Shown piece by piece: positions 1 to 8,985 of a DNA stretch of 64,000 nt (its first letter is position 1; every line of letters starts with the position of its first letter). The stretch comes from Actinomycetes bacterium (GTDB lineage Bacteria; Actinomycetota; Thermoleophilia; RBG-16-64-13). The notes under the pieces were generated by a model. That model searched no databases. It saw only the letters and a program-made list of their open reading frames with translations, and was not told the DNA's origin. The position numbers were made by a program, and so were the translations under genes. Location: contig JAGXFW010000015.1 in the NCBI GenBank assembly GCA_024637035.1, positions 101,910 to 165,909 on the forward strand. The letters run 5' to 3'.

Positions 1-20
1 GGCTCCTGTCGGGGTCGGTC

Positions 21-1706
21 GTGCTGATGGGCGCCAAGCTTCTCACTCCGAAGGTCGCCCGAGACATGTTGCAGGTGATGCTCCTCAGTCTCGTGCTGCT
101 CATCGGTTCGGCCATGATCTCGGTGAGCGCCACCTTCGGACCGCTCTTCTTGGGATACCTCGCGCTGTGCACACTGACCCTCCTTTGGCTGCCGTTCGGC
201 ACGACGCTCGGTCGTCGGATGGTCCCACGGGCCACACTGAAGAGGGTGGGGAGCGTGGGTCTGGTGCTCATGGTGGGTTGTCTGCCCTTCGTGTTGCTCT
301 TCTTCGTCGGGCTCCCCCGCACGCAGGCCCCGATATGGCGTGGGGCGGCGAACATGGGAACCGAGGTGACCGGGTTCTCCGACAGCGTGAGTCTTGGCTC
401 CGTGAGTCGGATAGCGCAGAGCCCCGCGATCGCGTTCCGGGCCGAGCTTCCCGAACACAAGGGCCCGTTGCTCCCTGCGCCCTACTGGCGCGGGTTGGTG
501 CTGGAGAACGCTGACGGCTTCTCCTGGACACAGCGCGACCCGCTCCCCGAGGAGACACTCCCGCAGAGACTCGCGTCGGCTGGACCCGCATCCCTCATCT
601 CGCAGGTCATCTACCTCGAGCCCCATGGCGAGAAGACGCTGTTCGGTCTCGACCGGGTCGTCCGCGCCGACGACGACACCCTGGGCTCGCAGTTCGTGTA
701 CGACGGAGCGGTACAGTCGACGCGCGCCGTCACACGTCGAATGCTCTATCGCGTGTCCTCTGACACCTCTCCGTATTCAGCCGTAGCACCCAGCGCGCTG
801 ACGCTGGCCGCCAACCTCACCGTGCCGTCCGGACTCCCGCCCATCGTTGCCCAGACCGCCGGTGACGTGGTGGGTGGCGAACGAGACCCGTATCGCATCA
901 CCCAACTGCTGCTCGACCACTTCGCGCAAGGCGACTACACGTACGCGCTGCGCAGCCCCGAAGGGGAGGGGCATCCTCTCAAGCTGTTCTTGGAGCAGAA
1001 GGTCGGGTACTGCGAGTACTTCGCCTCGACCATGGCCCTGATGCTCCGCATGGAGGGTGTGCCGGCGCGGGTGGTGGCGGGATACCTTGGAGGTGACTAC
1101 AACACCGCGGGTGACTACTACCTGGTGCGCCAGCTCTCCGCGCACACCTGGGTGGAGGCGTACATCCCCGGACAGGGCTGGCTGCGCGTGGACCCGACGC
1201 CGCCGGGCCAAGGCCCGGCGGCACCCGGGGTCGTCGAGACCCCTTCGCGCGCCTTCATGCTGCTGGACTGGGCGCGGCTGCGCTGGCAGGCTCTTGTGCT
1301 CGGGTACGATCTCGGCATGCAGACCGCGCTCTTCGCGTCGGTGGCCGCGGCGCTTGCGGCTCCACTCAAGATGCGCTTCGATGTGGACGGCCTGGGCGAC
1401 ATCGCCGCGCTTCTGCTGCTCGTCACAGCCCTCCTGGCCGCGGCCCTTCTCTGGCGCCGTGGTTCGAGAGAGGGCGAAGAAGCGGCGCTCTACGCGAGAC
1501 TGCTCCGCCGATTGCGTCGGCGGGGCCTCGATCGGGATCCCGCGGAGGGACCCCGGGACTTCGCGGCGCGCGCCGCTCAGGCCCTTCCCGCCGGCGCCGC
1601 CTCGATAGAAGGGATCACGGTCGTCTACCTGGACGCCCGCTATGGTGGGCGATCGGCGGACCGTGAAGTGGTACAGCGGCTCGAGCGTTCCTTGAAGGAC
1701 GTCTAG
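21..1706 (+). CDS. Transglutaminase-like membrane protein (TgpA type), 5' end cut by window
   Basis: This is a membrane-anchored protein with an external transglutaminase/cysteine-protease-like domain. The catalytic triad is visible: Cys331 (GYCEYFAS), His375 (AHTWVEAY) and Asp391 (RVDPTPP), counted from the GTG at 21. Before it lie hydrophobic segments at about residues 13-50 and 70-90; after it comes a transmembrane segment near 455-475 and a short cytoplasmic tail resembling DUF4129. TgpA proteins normally have about six N-terminal helices. Here the frame is open to the window edge with fewer visible, so the true start is probably upstream and the entry is partial. The exact substrate is unknown. 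Related actinobacterial genes often sit with a MoxR ATPase and a DUF58 protein, which would lie outside the window. Confidence 0.8.
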   Translation: MLMGAKLLTPKVARDMLQVMLLSLVLLIGSAMISVSATFGPLFLGYLALCTLTLLWLPFGTTLGRRMVPRATLKRVGSVGLVLMVGCLPFVLLFFVGLPRTQAPIWRGAANMGTEVTGFSDSVSLGSVSRIAQSPAIAFRAELPEHKGPLLPAPYWRGLVLENADGFSWTQRDPLPEETLPQRLASAGPASLISQVIYLEPHGEKTLFGLDRVVRADDDTLGSQFVYDGAVQSTRAVTRRMLYRVSSDTSPYSAVAPSALTLAANLTVPSGLPPIVAQTAGDVVGGERDPYRITQLLLDHFAQGDYTYALRSPEGEGHPLKLFLEQKVGYCEYFASTMALMLRMEGVPARVVAGYLGGDYNTAGDYYLVRQLSAHTWVEAYIPGQGWLRVDPTPPGQGPAAPGVVETPSRAFMLLDWARLRWQALVLGYDLGMQTALFASVAAALAAPLKMRFDVDGLGDIAALLLLVTALLAAALLWRRGSREGEEAALYARLLRRLRRRGLDRDPAEGPRDFAARAAQALPAGAASIEGITVVYLDARYGGRSADREVVQRLERSLKDV

Positions 1707-1803
1707 CCGCCGCTCAGGTGCCGCAGCCGACGCCCAGGTGCCGCGGGCAGAACCCGTCGCGGCGGCCGGAACCCCGTCGCGGCGGTCTACACTCCGATGC
1801 CGC

Positions 1804-4695
1804 CTACACCCCGATGCCGAAGCGCGTCACCCCGGCCAGGCGTAGCACCAGGATCAGTCCCGCGGGCACCGCGATGCCCAGCACCAAGAACACCCAGTCG
1901 GCCGCGACCACCTGTGACCGTGTGCGATAGGTGCGGGGCCCCGCGCCGAACGCACGGGCGTCCATAGCGATGGCCACCCGCCCCGCGCGTCGCACCGCCC
2001 CCGCGAGCAGTGGGATGGCGTACCGCCAGGTGCGCCGCGTCGCTCCCAAGAGCCCGCCACCCTTCGGAACGCCACGCACCCGGTGTGCCGCCTTGATGAG
2101 CCCATACTCGTAGGTGAGCAGAGGCAGCATGCGATATCCCACCATGGTGCCGAACACCAGCCGCTCGTCGAGCCTCACCTGGTGCACCAGGCTGAGCAGT
2201 AGGTCGCCGGCATCGGTCGTGCGCACGAACACCACGGAGAACACGGCGAACGCAAGGAGGCGGAACGTAAGCGAGGCGGCGGTCGACAGGGCCACTTCGG
2301 TCACCCGTATCGGGCCGAGCACCAAGAGAGTCGGAGACACGTCGTTCAAGCGATTGAACAGGATGTTGGCCACGAAGACGCCCACACCCGCAACGAGAAG
2401 AGGCGCGACGGCGCGGGCCACGGACCAAGGGGTCAGACCGCCCAGCACGCTGCCCACCACCAGACCGAGCGCAAGGAAGGCCGCCGGAGTGTAGGGATCG
2501 AACACCGCCGTCAGCATGAGCGACACGAGCAGCAGTACCGCGAGCTTGAGGGCCGGGTTCCGCCGCGCGAGGTACCGGTCGAGCGCGGAGCCCGGGGCTG
2601 CGGAGCCTTGCGCTGCGGAACCTTCCCCAGCGGAGCCCGGGGCTGCGTAGGCGCCCGCCGCAGAAGTGCCTGCGGCCGGTCGCAGACCACCCGCGACACT
2701 CGCACTCGGGTCGGGCCTCCCGGTCGGAGGGGTAGGGTCGGGCCCTGTCGCCGCGCTGGGCGTCGGAGCATTCGCGCCATCCACAGAGTCGCCCGGAAGA
2801 CCCGCCGCCAGCAGAAGATCCGCTGGCGCGACGAAGTCATTCTCGACCGCGTGGAGGTCGCGCAGGAGCCCGCCCAGCTCGCCCATCGCCGGTAGAGCAA
2901 GGCCGGCGCGACGCAGGAGTGCTTCATCTTGGAAGAGCCGAGAGGGCGGTCCGTGGAACGCAACGGCACCCTGGATCAGCACTACCACGCTGTCGGCGTG
3001 CTCGGCCACCAGACGCATGTCATGAGTGACGATGAGCATCGTGCGGCGCTCGAGGGCGCTCTGCTCCACGAGCGTGCCGACCAGTCGGTCCGCCTGCCGT
3101 CTGTCCTGGCCGAAGGTGGGTTCGTCGAGCACGAGCACCGACTGGCCCCTGATGAGCATGGCCGCCACGCTCAATCGCCGCTTCTGTCCCTGGCTCAGCG
3201 TGAACGGGCCGGCGTCGGCGAGTTCCGACAGTCCGAAGCGATCCAGCCACGAGTCCACCAATGCGGCGTGTGCCACCTCGGACGGCCCCAGGGACGAGCG
3301 CTGGGTGAGGCTGAACACGAGCTCGCCCCGGACGGTACCGGTGACGAACTGGTGTTCTGGGTTCTGGAACACGTGACCCACCCTAGCGAAGCGAGCTCGC
3401 TCTTCGATGGAACAGGCGTCCATACCGCCGAGGAACACGCTCCCCGGTGCCGCCGGCAGCACCCCGGAGATCAGGCCGGCGAGAGTGCTCTTCCCCGCTC
3501 CGTTGGCCCCCACGATCGCGGTGACCTGGGCCTCCGGGATGGCGAGAGTGACGGCGTCGAGCGCAGGCGACCCGGACGTGTCGTAGCTGTAGGTGAGGTC
3601 GCGTACCTCGATCGCGGGTGGTCCGGGAGGCTCCGGTGGATCGGACCCGCCCGCCGACTCGTCGGGGGCGCGAGGTTCATCGGGGACGCGGGGTTCACCC
3701 GGGTCACGAGGTTCACCCGGGTCACGAGGTTCGCGGAGCGCGAAAAGCAATCCGGGAGTCTTCGCCAGCGTGGCGGCCGTCTCAGCGACGGTGAGAGGTC
3801 GATCCGGCACGAGCCAACCGCGCTCCTTCAGGGCCAGCACGAGCTCGGTGGTCTGTGGCCTCCAGACCCCGGCTGCCACTAGTTCGGCGCTACGCTCGTA
3901 GAAGGCCTCGCGTGGGTCGCCCCTGAACAGCACGCGGCCACAGGCATCCAGCACCAGCACCGAGTCGATCCACTCGACCAACTCGTCGAGTCGATGCTCG
4001 ATGACGATGAGGGTGTGGCCTCCGTCTCGCGCCATCCCACGCAGATGACGGAACAGGTCGACTGCGCCGGCCGGATCCAGATTCGCCGAGGGCTCGTCGA
4101 GCACGATCACCTGGGGGCCCATGGCCAGCACCGAGGCGAGGGCCACCCGCTGCTTCTCGCCACCGGACAGGGTGGTGAGCTGTCGTGCGTCGAAGCCCAC
4201 CAGGCCGACCGCGGCCAAGGCGCGTCGAGATGCTTCCGCGATCCTCTCGGGGGGCGCCGCCAAGCTCTCCAGGCCGAACGCCACCTCGTCGGCAACCGTG
4301 AGCGTGGCGAACTGCGACTCGGGATCCTGGAAGACCAGGCCCACGTCACGGGCAAGACGGGGCACATCGCTCTCTTCCACGATCAGACGGCCCACCTGCA
4401 CGATCCCCTCGTACTCTCCCTCGACGACGTGCGGGATCAGTCCGTCGAGACAGAGCGTCAGCGTACTCTTGCCCGATCCACTCGGGCCGAGCACCAGCAC
4501 CGTCTCCCCGGGGGCGACCTCGAAGCTCACCTCCCGCAGGGCGGGGTCGCGCCGCTCTGCGTAGCGGAACGTGAGGTCGCGCGCGCGTATTCGCGGCGGG
4601 CCGGTGAAGGTGCGCGATGAATGGCGAGCCTCACCGGAGAGCTTCGTCGCTCCCGCAGCCGCCTCACCTGCCCCCGTCCGAGGAGCATCGCTCAA
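1804..4695 (-). CDS. Fused ECF transporter: two ATPase domains plus EcfT membrane subunit (YkoD-YkoC type)
   Basis: This 963-residue protein carries the whole energising module of an energy-coupling-factor importer in one chain. ATPase 1 spans about residues 37-270 (Walker A GPSGSGKST near 70, signature LSGGEKQR, Walker B VIVLDEPS). ATPase 2 spans about 358-590 (Walker A GANGAGKST near 395, signature LSQGQKRR, LVLDEPTFGQD). An EcfT-like membrane domain begins near 705 (LDRYLARRNPALKL). Linkers are low-complexity: EPRDPG-type hexapeptide repeats between the ATPases and GSAAPGSA-type repeats before EcfT. A TTG start at 4695 is chosen for the GGAGGT five bases upstream. The upstream ykoE, ykoF and thiN genes and the TPP riboswitch point to thiamine or hydroxymethylpyrimidine uptake. 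ATPases and EcfT are normally separate genes (B. subtilis YkoD and YkoC). Confidence 0.85.
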   Translation of the reverse strand: MSDAPRTGAGEAAAGATKLSGEARHSSRTFTGPPRIRARDLTFRYAERRDPALREVSFEVAPGETVLVLGPSGSGKSTLTLCLDGLIPHVVEGEYEGIVQVGRLIVEESDVPRLARDVGLVFQDPESQFATLTVADEVAFGLESLAAPPERIAEASRRALAAVGLVGFDARQLTTLSGGEKQRVALASVLAMGPQVIVLDEPSANLDPAGAVDLFRHLRGMARDGGHTLIVIEHRLDELVEWIDSVLVLDACGRVLFRGDPREAFYERSAELVAAGVWRPQTTELVLALKERGWLVPDRPLTVAETAATLAKTPGLLFALREPRDPGEPRDPGEPRVPDEPRAPDESAGGSDPPEPPGPPAIEVRDLTYSYDTSGSPALDAVTLAIPEAQVTAIVGANGAGKSTLAGLISGVLPAAPGSVFLGGMDACSIEERARFARVGHVFQNPEHQFVTGTVRGELVFSLTQRSSLGPSEVAHAALVDSWLDRFGLSELADAGPFTLSQGQKRRLSVAAMLIRGQSVLVLDEPTFGQDRRQADRLVGTLVEQSALERRTMLIVTHDMRLVAEHADSVVVLIQGAVAFHGPPSRLFQDEALLRRAGLALPAMGELGGLLRDLHAVENDFVAPADLLLAAGLPGDSVDGANAPTPSAATGPDPTPPTGRPDPSASVAGGLRPAAGTSAAGAYAAPGSAGEGSAAQGSAAPGSALDRYLARRNPALKLAVLLLVSLMLTAVFDPYTPAAFLALGLVVGSVLGGLTPWSVARAVAPLLVAGVGVFVANILFNRLNDVSPTLLVLGPIRVTEVALSTAASLTFRLLAFAVFSVVFVRTTDAGDLLLSLVHQVRLDERLVFGTMVGYRMLPLLTYEYGLIKAAHRVRGVPKGGGLLGATRRTWRYAIPLLAGAVRRAGRVAIAMDARAFGAGPRTYRTRSQVVAADWVFLVLGIAVPAGLILVLRLAGVTRFGIGV
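3662..3735. repeat. 18-bp-period tandem repeat in the ECF linker
   Basis: About four degenerate copies of an 18-bp unit, the last two nearly identical, encode hexapeptides of the type E-P-R-D-P-G. They sit between the two ATPase domains of the fused ECF protein. The array keeps the frame and forms an acidic, proline-rich flexible linker. Confidence 0.6.
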
Positions 4696-4711
4696 CTCAG
4701 ACCTCCATCGC

Positions 4712-4881
4712 CTAGAAGGCTGTTGAAGACTGGACGCTTCGCCGCCAGGGCGCGATGGGCACGCGTGAGACGAGGATGCAGGGAGCGCTCGTAGCAGCGC
4801 TACGTGCGCGACCGAGGACGCCGTATCGCGCCGTCCAGTGCGTTCTGGCGGCCAAGGCTTCGATCTTCAACAGCCTCCTAG
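4712..4881. repeat. MITE-like element with long imperfect terminal inverted repeats
   Basis: The two ends are inverted copies of each other over about 40 bp. Each starts with CTAG, then AGGCTGTTGAAGA (13 bp identical), a diverged stretch, then GCCGCCAG and CGC. The element is about 170 bp and has no coding capacity. The outer CTAG at each end could be part of the repeat or a target duplication. The ykoE stop codon lies inside the right end, and the element separates ykoE from the ECF gene. The TGTTGAA core resembles ends of some IS and MITE families, but I cannot assign a family. Confidence 0.6.
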
Positions 4882-5513
4882 TCCGTACGATTCCGTTCGC
4901 GCGATATGCCCAGCCCGCTGAGCGCCCCGGTGCCGGCCAACGCATCACCCGCGAGCTTCGAGATGACGCCGCCCAGCAAGGCTCCACTGATCGCGACCAA
5001 GACCGCTCCAACGACGATACTGCCGATCGAGTAGGCTTCCCAGTACCCGTAGAGGAAGCTGTCGAGAACGATGCTCGCTACGCCGGCAAGCGCGCCGGCC
5101 AGCATCAGGATCGGTGTGGAGTAGACACGATAGCGAAGGCCCGCGAACACGGCCTCGGCGGCGACTCCCTGCACCAGACCACTCAGGAGAACGGCCGCGC
5201 CCCATTGGCTCACCAGCACCATGCTGACGAACGCCGCCACCAGTTCCCCCACCACCGCCGCCCCAGGGCGCCGGATCACATAGGGCACGAGCAACCCCCC
5301 GATCATCCACACCCCCACCAGCGCGTAGCTCGCCGGGAACGGTATCGCCGCGAACGCGGTGGCATACAGGAGCCCCCACGTCCAGAACACCACGCCCACC
5401 GCCACCGAGAGCACCGCGGCCACCACGATCTCGCGCGTGGTCCACGCGGCAGACCAAGTGCCTGCGGCAGAAGTGCCTTTCGGATTCGCCGTCTCTTCCG
5501 TTCTCAACCTCAT
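4878..5513 (-). CDS. ykoE: YkoE-family ECF transporter S component (thiamine/HMP)
   Basis: This 211-residue integral membrane protein is the substrate-binding subunit of an ECF vitamin importer. Five or six hydrophobic segments are visible from about residue 28 onward, and the length and layout match YkoE (PF09819). It starts with ATG overlapping the ykoF stop (ATGA), so it is translationally coupled. Downstream, beyond a 170-bp repeat element, lies the fused ATPase/EcfT gene that would power it. Its stop codon lies within the end of that repeat element. A TPP riboswitch upstream of thiN probably controls the operon, supporting thiamine or its HMP precursor as substrate. The exact ligand cannot be read from sequence. 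Confidence 0.8.
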   Translation of the reverse strand: MRLRTEETANPKGTSAAGTWSAAWTTREIVVAAVLSVAVGVVFWTWGLLYATAFAAIPFPASYALVGVWMIGGLLVPYVIRRPGAAVVGELVAAFVSMVLVSQWGAAVLLSGLVQGVAAEAVFAGLRYRVYSTPILMLAGALAGVASIVLDSFLYGYWEAYSIGSIVVGAVLVAISGALLGGVISKLAGDALAGTGALSGLGISRERNRTD

Positions 5514-5917
5514 CGTCCTTTCGTATGGGCAGACCCGGATGAGTCCGGGTTCTCACCTGGAGGTGCCGTGGATGCCAGTGACGCCGCATCGACGCGGGTG
5601 GATTGGATGTGTGCCACGAGTTCGTCGTCGGGCACCCCGGTGGTCAGCGTGGCGACCATGACCGTCCCTCCACTCGCGCGCGCAGCCGCGAATGCCGAGC
5701 GCAAGGCCGCGAAGACCTGATCCTCGGGGCCCTCCAAGAAGGTGCTCAGCCGTCCCACGGTGACCGGGAGTCCGGTAGAGGCAGCCGCGGAGATTGCGTC
5801 CTGGATGGGCGCATGGATGTCGGATTGGGTCAGCGGATAGACGGAGAACTGGCAGCCCGTGGTTTCCGGCTGATCGGTCGTGCCTCCGTCACCGGGCGCG
5901 CGATCATCATCGGTCAT
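5510..5917 (-). CDS. ykoF: YkoF-like thiamine/HMP-binding protein
   Basis: This 135-residue soluble protein has one YkoF-type domain: CQFSVYPL near residue 22, a middle TVGRLSTFLEGP segment and a C-terminal TVMVATLTTGVP strand. B. subtilis YkoF binds thiamine and has two such repeats, whereas this protein has one, so a dimer may be needed to build the same fold. The ATG at 5917 is preferred over the in-frame upstream ATG at 5989 because AAGGAG sits directly before it. The start overlaps the thiN end by about 11 bp and the stop overlaps the ykoE start, so thiN-ykoF-ykoE form a tightly coupled unit. The hydrophilic tail after residue 115 is unassigned. Confidence 0.75.
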   Translation of the reverse strand: MTDDDRAPGDGGTTDQPETTGCQFSVYPLTQSDIHAPIQDAISAAASTGLPVTVGRLSTFLEGPEDQVFAALRSAFAAARASGGTVMVATLTTGVPDDELVAHIQSTRVDAASLASTAPPGENPDSSGSAHTKGR

Positions 5918-6584
5918 GGGATTCTCCTTCGGGATGGTGCACGATGTCTTCGGGCCGGTGCACGATGACGAGAAGGCGGCCTTCGCCATGTCTCACCCGG
6001 GCGTGTCGGTCGAGCAGTTCGTTGCTCACTCCCCGGGCGGCGCCTTGGTGCAGCGAGCCCCCTCGCAACGGATAGCGCAGTCCCTCGGTATCGATATCGT
6101 GAACCGACGGCGTGAGGGGGAGCAGAGAGACGATGTCGCCGGGTTCGCCCTCGATGGCGACATCATTGCGGGCCAGACGTACCTCGTGACTGCCGTCGAC
6201 CATGCGCACGTCGACGTGTTCGAGCCAGTCCGCGGCGAGCAGGAGGAGTCCCGCGACCAGGTGATCGAGACGAGGGCCGCCGAGCGCTCCGAGAAGGGTG
6301 ATGCGATCCGCCCCCCGGTCGACGGCCAGGCGAAGCGCGACTTCGGTGTCGGTCTCGTCCTTCTCGACCGGGAGCACGTGCGTCTCCACGCCCTCGGCTT
6401 CGAGCGCACGCCAGGTGGACTCGGCCACCGAGTCCATGTCGCCCACGAGCAGATGAGGCCGCAGCCCGACAGCTCTGATGGCGTCGGCGCCGCTGTCCGC
6501 CGCGATCAGGAGATCGGCGGACGCCAGCAGGGTGGGGTCGAGTGGTCCGCCGAGGGTCGCTCCGCCTACGATCACTGCGTGCAC
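5907..6584 (-). CDS. thiN: Thiamine pyrophosphokinase
   Basis: This enzyme transfers pyrophosphate from ATP to thiamine, giving the cofactor TPP. Diagnostic motifs are AADSGAD near residue 24, LVGDMDS near 44, the EKDETDTE acidic motif near 70, and the GALGGPRLDH loop near 90, all standard for TPK catalytic and binding domains. The C-terminal part contains the short thiamine-binding beta-region (IDTEGLRYPL). The GTG at 6584 is preferred because GGAGGA lies nine bases upstream; GTG 6617 and ATG 6602 are in-frame alternatives. It is the first gene after the TPP riboswitch and overlaps ykoF, so kinase and importer should be repressed together when TPP is plentiful. Confidence 0.88.
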   Translation of the reverse strand: MHAVIVGGATLGGPLDPTLLASADLLIAADSGADAIRAVGLRPHLLVGDMDSVAESTWRALEAEGVETHVLPVEKDETDTEVALRLAVDRGADRITLLGALGGPRLDHLVAGLLLLAADWLEHVDVRMVDGSHEVRLARNDVAIEGEPGDIVSLLPLTPSVHDIDTEGLRYPLRGGSLHQGAARGVSNELLDRHARVRHGEGRLLVIVHRPEDIVHHPEGESHDR

Positions 6585-6696
6585 GATGACATGCTCCTCC
6601 ATCCACGACACGGGCACCGCCGCCGCGGGGAGGACTCCCTCGAACGAGAAAAGGCGCGCACCAATGATGCCGCGCCTCGGGCGTACGAGTAACCAG

Positions 6697-6781
6697 TGCT
6701 TCCCTTCGCTGGCATTACCCAGATCAGGTTCGCAGGGTCAGTGGTCGAGCCACACTCTCAGCGCCGAGCGCTCCCCTAGCA
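6697..6781 (-). promoter_or_regulatory. TPP riboswitch (THI-box)
   Basis: Read on the minus strand, the segment has the conserved thi-box series: GCTAGGGGAGC, then GCTGAGA, then ACCCTGCGAACCTGATC, then TGGGTAATGCCAGCG and AAGGGAAGCA. Closing helix P1 is TGCT/AGCA. The aptamer lies about 110 nt upstream of thiN and faces thiN-ykoF-ykoE. The expression platform was not resolved; no long U-tract follows, so control at translation is possible. Confidence 0.95.
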
Positions 6782-6903
6782 GGGTCCGCGTCGCCGGCAT
6801 GGGCCCTCGCGGACCGACCGGCGTTCGCCTACCGGATGTAGAGTATACCTGTTGGTGGCGCCGGATGGGCGCCCGTCGCACAGCCCCCGGCCCGGGCGGC
6901 CTC

Positions 6904-8985
6904 CTACTTCGCGAGGCCCAAGGTGGCCGCGACGCCACGGTGGTCCGACGCCGTGCCCGTGGTGACTCGCACGTCGGCGAGTGGGCCCTGCTCCGGTGGG
7001 AGCAGGTCGGGCGTGACCCAGACGTAGTCGATGCGCTCGATCGGATCGTCCGACGGGAAAGTGAAGCCGGGCGACACTCCCGCCTCCGCCAGCACTTCCA
7101 CGAGGCCGGCCTGCCGCAGCATCTCGATCTCCCGGTCGCCGGGGCGCCCGTTCATATCGCCCATGACAACCGTGCGCGCTGCACCTCCCCAGACCCGCAG
7201 CATCTCCTCGGACTCCAGCACGCGCACCGGTCCGCCGTCATCCGGGTGGTGATAGTGGGTCGCGATCACCCGAAGGGAGCCCTCGTCGCCCACGGTGAGT
7301 GAGACATCGATGAGCCCCCGTCGCAGCAGCAAGTCTTCAGTGGGCAGCGGGAGTAGCACCTCGGACTCGATGGGAAGCCGGGTGAGCACGGCGTTCCCCC
7401 ACAACGGCCCCGCGGTCGGACCGTACACCGGCACCATGCCGAGTCGCCCCGAGAGCCAGCCGAGCATGTCGACAGACCCATTGATCACCCAACCGCGCGA
7501 CACCTCCTGGAGCGCTAGCACATCGGGGTCTTCTGCCTGGATGGTGCGCGCCAGCGCTTCGAGATCGAGCCGGCCGTCGGTGGCGAACCCGTTGTGCAGG
7601 TTGTAGTTCATCACCCGCACCCCGTCCCCCGCCGGCCCGCCCGCCGTCATCGGGCGCTCGAGCAGATAGGCCTGACCCAAGGACACGACACCGAGCGCCA
7701 GGACCAGAGCGAGAGGGGCCGACACGACGAGCGGCGAGACCGGATGTGGCGGTGCCGCCACACGGGAGACGCCTGCCGCGCTCGCGGGGACTCGCCCCAA
7801 GCCCAGCACCGCCCAGAGGGCGCAGGCAGCGAGCATCAGGGCCGCCGCCACCGGGATCAGGTCCGCCGAGAAGGGCAACGCTATGTCATATCCCGAGTAG
7901 GCCAGGAAGAGTAGCGCGACGAACACCACCATGCCCGCGCCGTGCACCAGGGAGAGCTGGGCTTTGGGCCCTGCGCCTCCGCGGCCGGCCGCCCGGCGAT
8001 CGCCCGGCTGCTTGGGTGTCGATGAGGGCCCGCCCGAGACGGAGCCGACCACCACCGCGACCATGATGGCGAGGGCCGCCTGGCCGACGACCAACTGCAG
8101 CACCGCCGCCATGCCCGTCGGACCCGGCACCGCCATGCTCAGCACGAGCACCACGCCGGCCACCGACACCAGGGCCGCCGCCTGCGCCCGGCGTATCGCC
8201 GGCCTGGCGGCCTCATGCGTGTCGCACTGGGAGCCCGCGACAGACCCCAGGAGAGGCGCCGACTCGGAAACCAACACGAGCCCGAGCACGTGCGCCGCCA
8301 GCGTGAGGAGCGCCGCGGTGGGCAGGAACAGGTCGGTGAGGGCGGCCGTCCGCGCCACGTTCTGGAACACCAACATCTGCAAGGCTAGGGCCGGCCCCAC
8401 CGCCAGCCACGGCCCCGCTCTCCCGCACGAACCCACTCCACCACCCTGGTCCCGACCGCGTACGGAATAGAGCAGGTAGCCGATGATCGCGGCCAGAACA
8501 GCCACCGTGACCGTCGCCCGCGTGCCGCCGCGCCACGCGAGGTCGTAGGTGAGAAGAACTCCGTTCAATCCCGTGTCGAGAGCCAGGCCAAGAAGCAGGG
8601 CCGTCGCCGAACGCAGCGCGGGCAGGAACAGCACGAAGAGCAGGGCTCCGGCCATCGCCAAGCCCAGATCCACGAAGGGGTCCCCGGTCCAGAGTTGCAG
8701 CGCCAGGCGCACTAACGCCAGACCCCCGGCCGTGAACACCATCAGGCGCCGGGTGCCCAACGCCCGCTGAAGTGGGCCCACGAGGAACGCTCCGGCGAAG
8801 AGCGCCAGGGCCACCACTCCGAGGTGAGTGGCCTGCAGACCCGCGCGATCGCGGAGCACGTACACCAGCAACGGCAGGAGCACACGAAGCATCTGCATGC
8901 CGAACATCACGACAAGCGCGGGCAGTAGGACATCGGCTCCGAAGCCCTCCACATCGACCCGACTTCGCCGTGTCGTCTGGTCCAC
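6904..8985 (-). CDS. Polytopic membrane protein with C-terminal endonuclease/exonuclease/phosphatase domain
   Basis: The 693-residue protein has about 440 N-terminal residues of hydrophobic segments (ten or more helices, arranged rather like an MFS carrier) followed by an EEP-fold domain from about residue 460. The hydrolase motifs are present: MNYNLHN, the metal-binding Glu in ALQEVS, a THYHHPDD strand, GDMNGRPGD and the terminal SDHRG histidine. EEP domains hydrolyse phosphodiesters or phosphomonoesters, including nucleic acids and phospholipids. The fusion to a membrane domain suggests a substrate at the membrane surface, but that is inference. The GTG start has GGGGGAGGG upstream. It lies behind and co-oriented with the thiN riboswitch, with no evident functional link. 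Confidence 0.72.
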   Translation of the reverse strand: MDQTTRRSRVDVEGFGADVLLPALVVMFGMQMLRVLLPLLVYVLRDRAGLQATHLGVVALALFAGAFLVGPLQRALGTRRLMVFTAGGLALVRLALQLWTGDPFVDLGLAMAGALLFVLFLPALRSATALLLGLALDTGLNGVLLTYDLAWRGGTRATVTVAVLAAIIGYLLYSVRGRDQGGGVGSCGRAGPWLAVGPALALQMLVFQNVARTAALTDLFLPTAALLTLAAHVLGLVLVSESAPLLGSVAGSQCDTHEAARPAIRRAQAAALVSVAGVVLVLSMAVPGPTGMAAVLQLVVGQAALAIMVAVVVGSVSGGPSSTPKQPGDRRAAGRGGAGPKAQLSLVHGAGMVVFVALLFLAYSGYDIALPFSADLIPVAAALMLAACALWAVLGLGRVPASAAGVSRVAAPPHPVSPLVVSAPLALVLALGVVSLGQAYLLERPMTAGGPAGDGVRVMNYNLHNGFATDGRLDLEALARTIQAEDPDVLALQEVSRGWVINGSVDMLGWLSGRLGMVPVYGPTAGPLWGNAVLTRLPIESEVLLPLPTEDLLLRRGLIDVSLTVGDEGSLRVIATHYHHPDDGGPVRVLESEEMLRVWGGAARTVVMGDMNGRPGDREIEMLRQAGLVEVLAEAGVSPGFTFPSDDPIERIDYVWVTPDLLPPEQGPLADVRVTTGTASDHRGVAATLGLAK

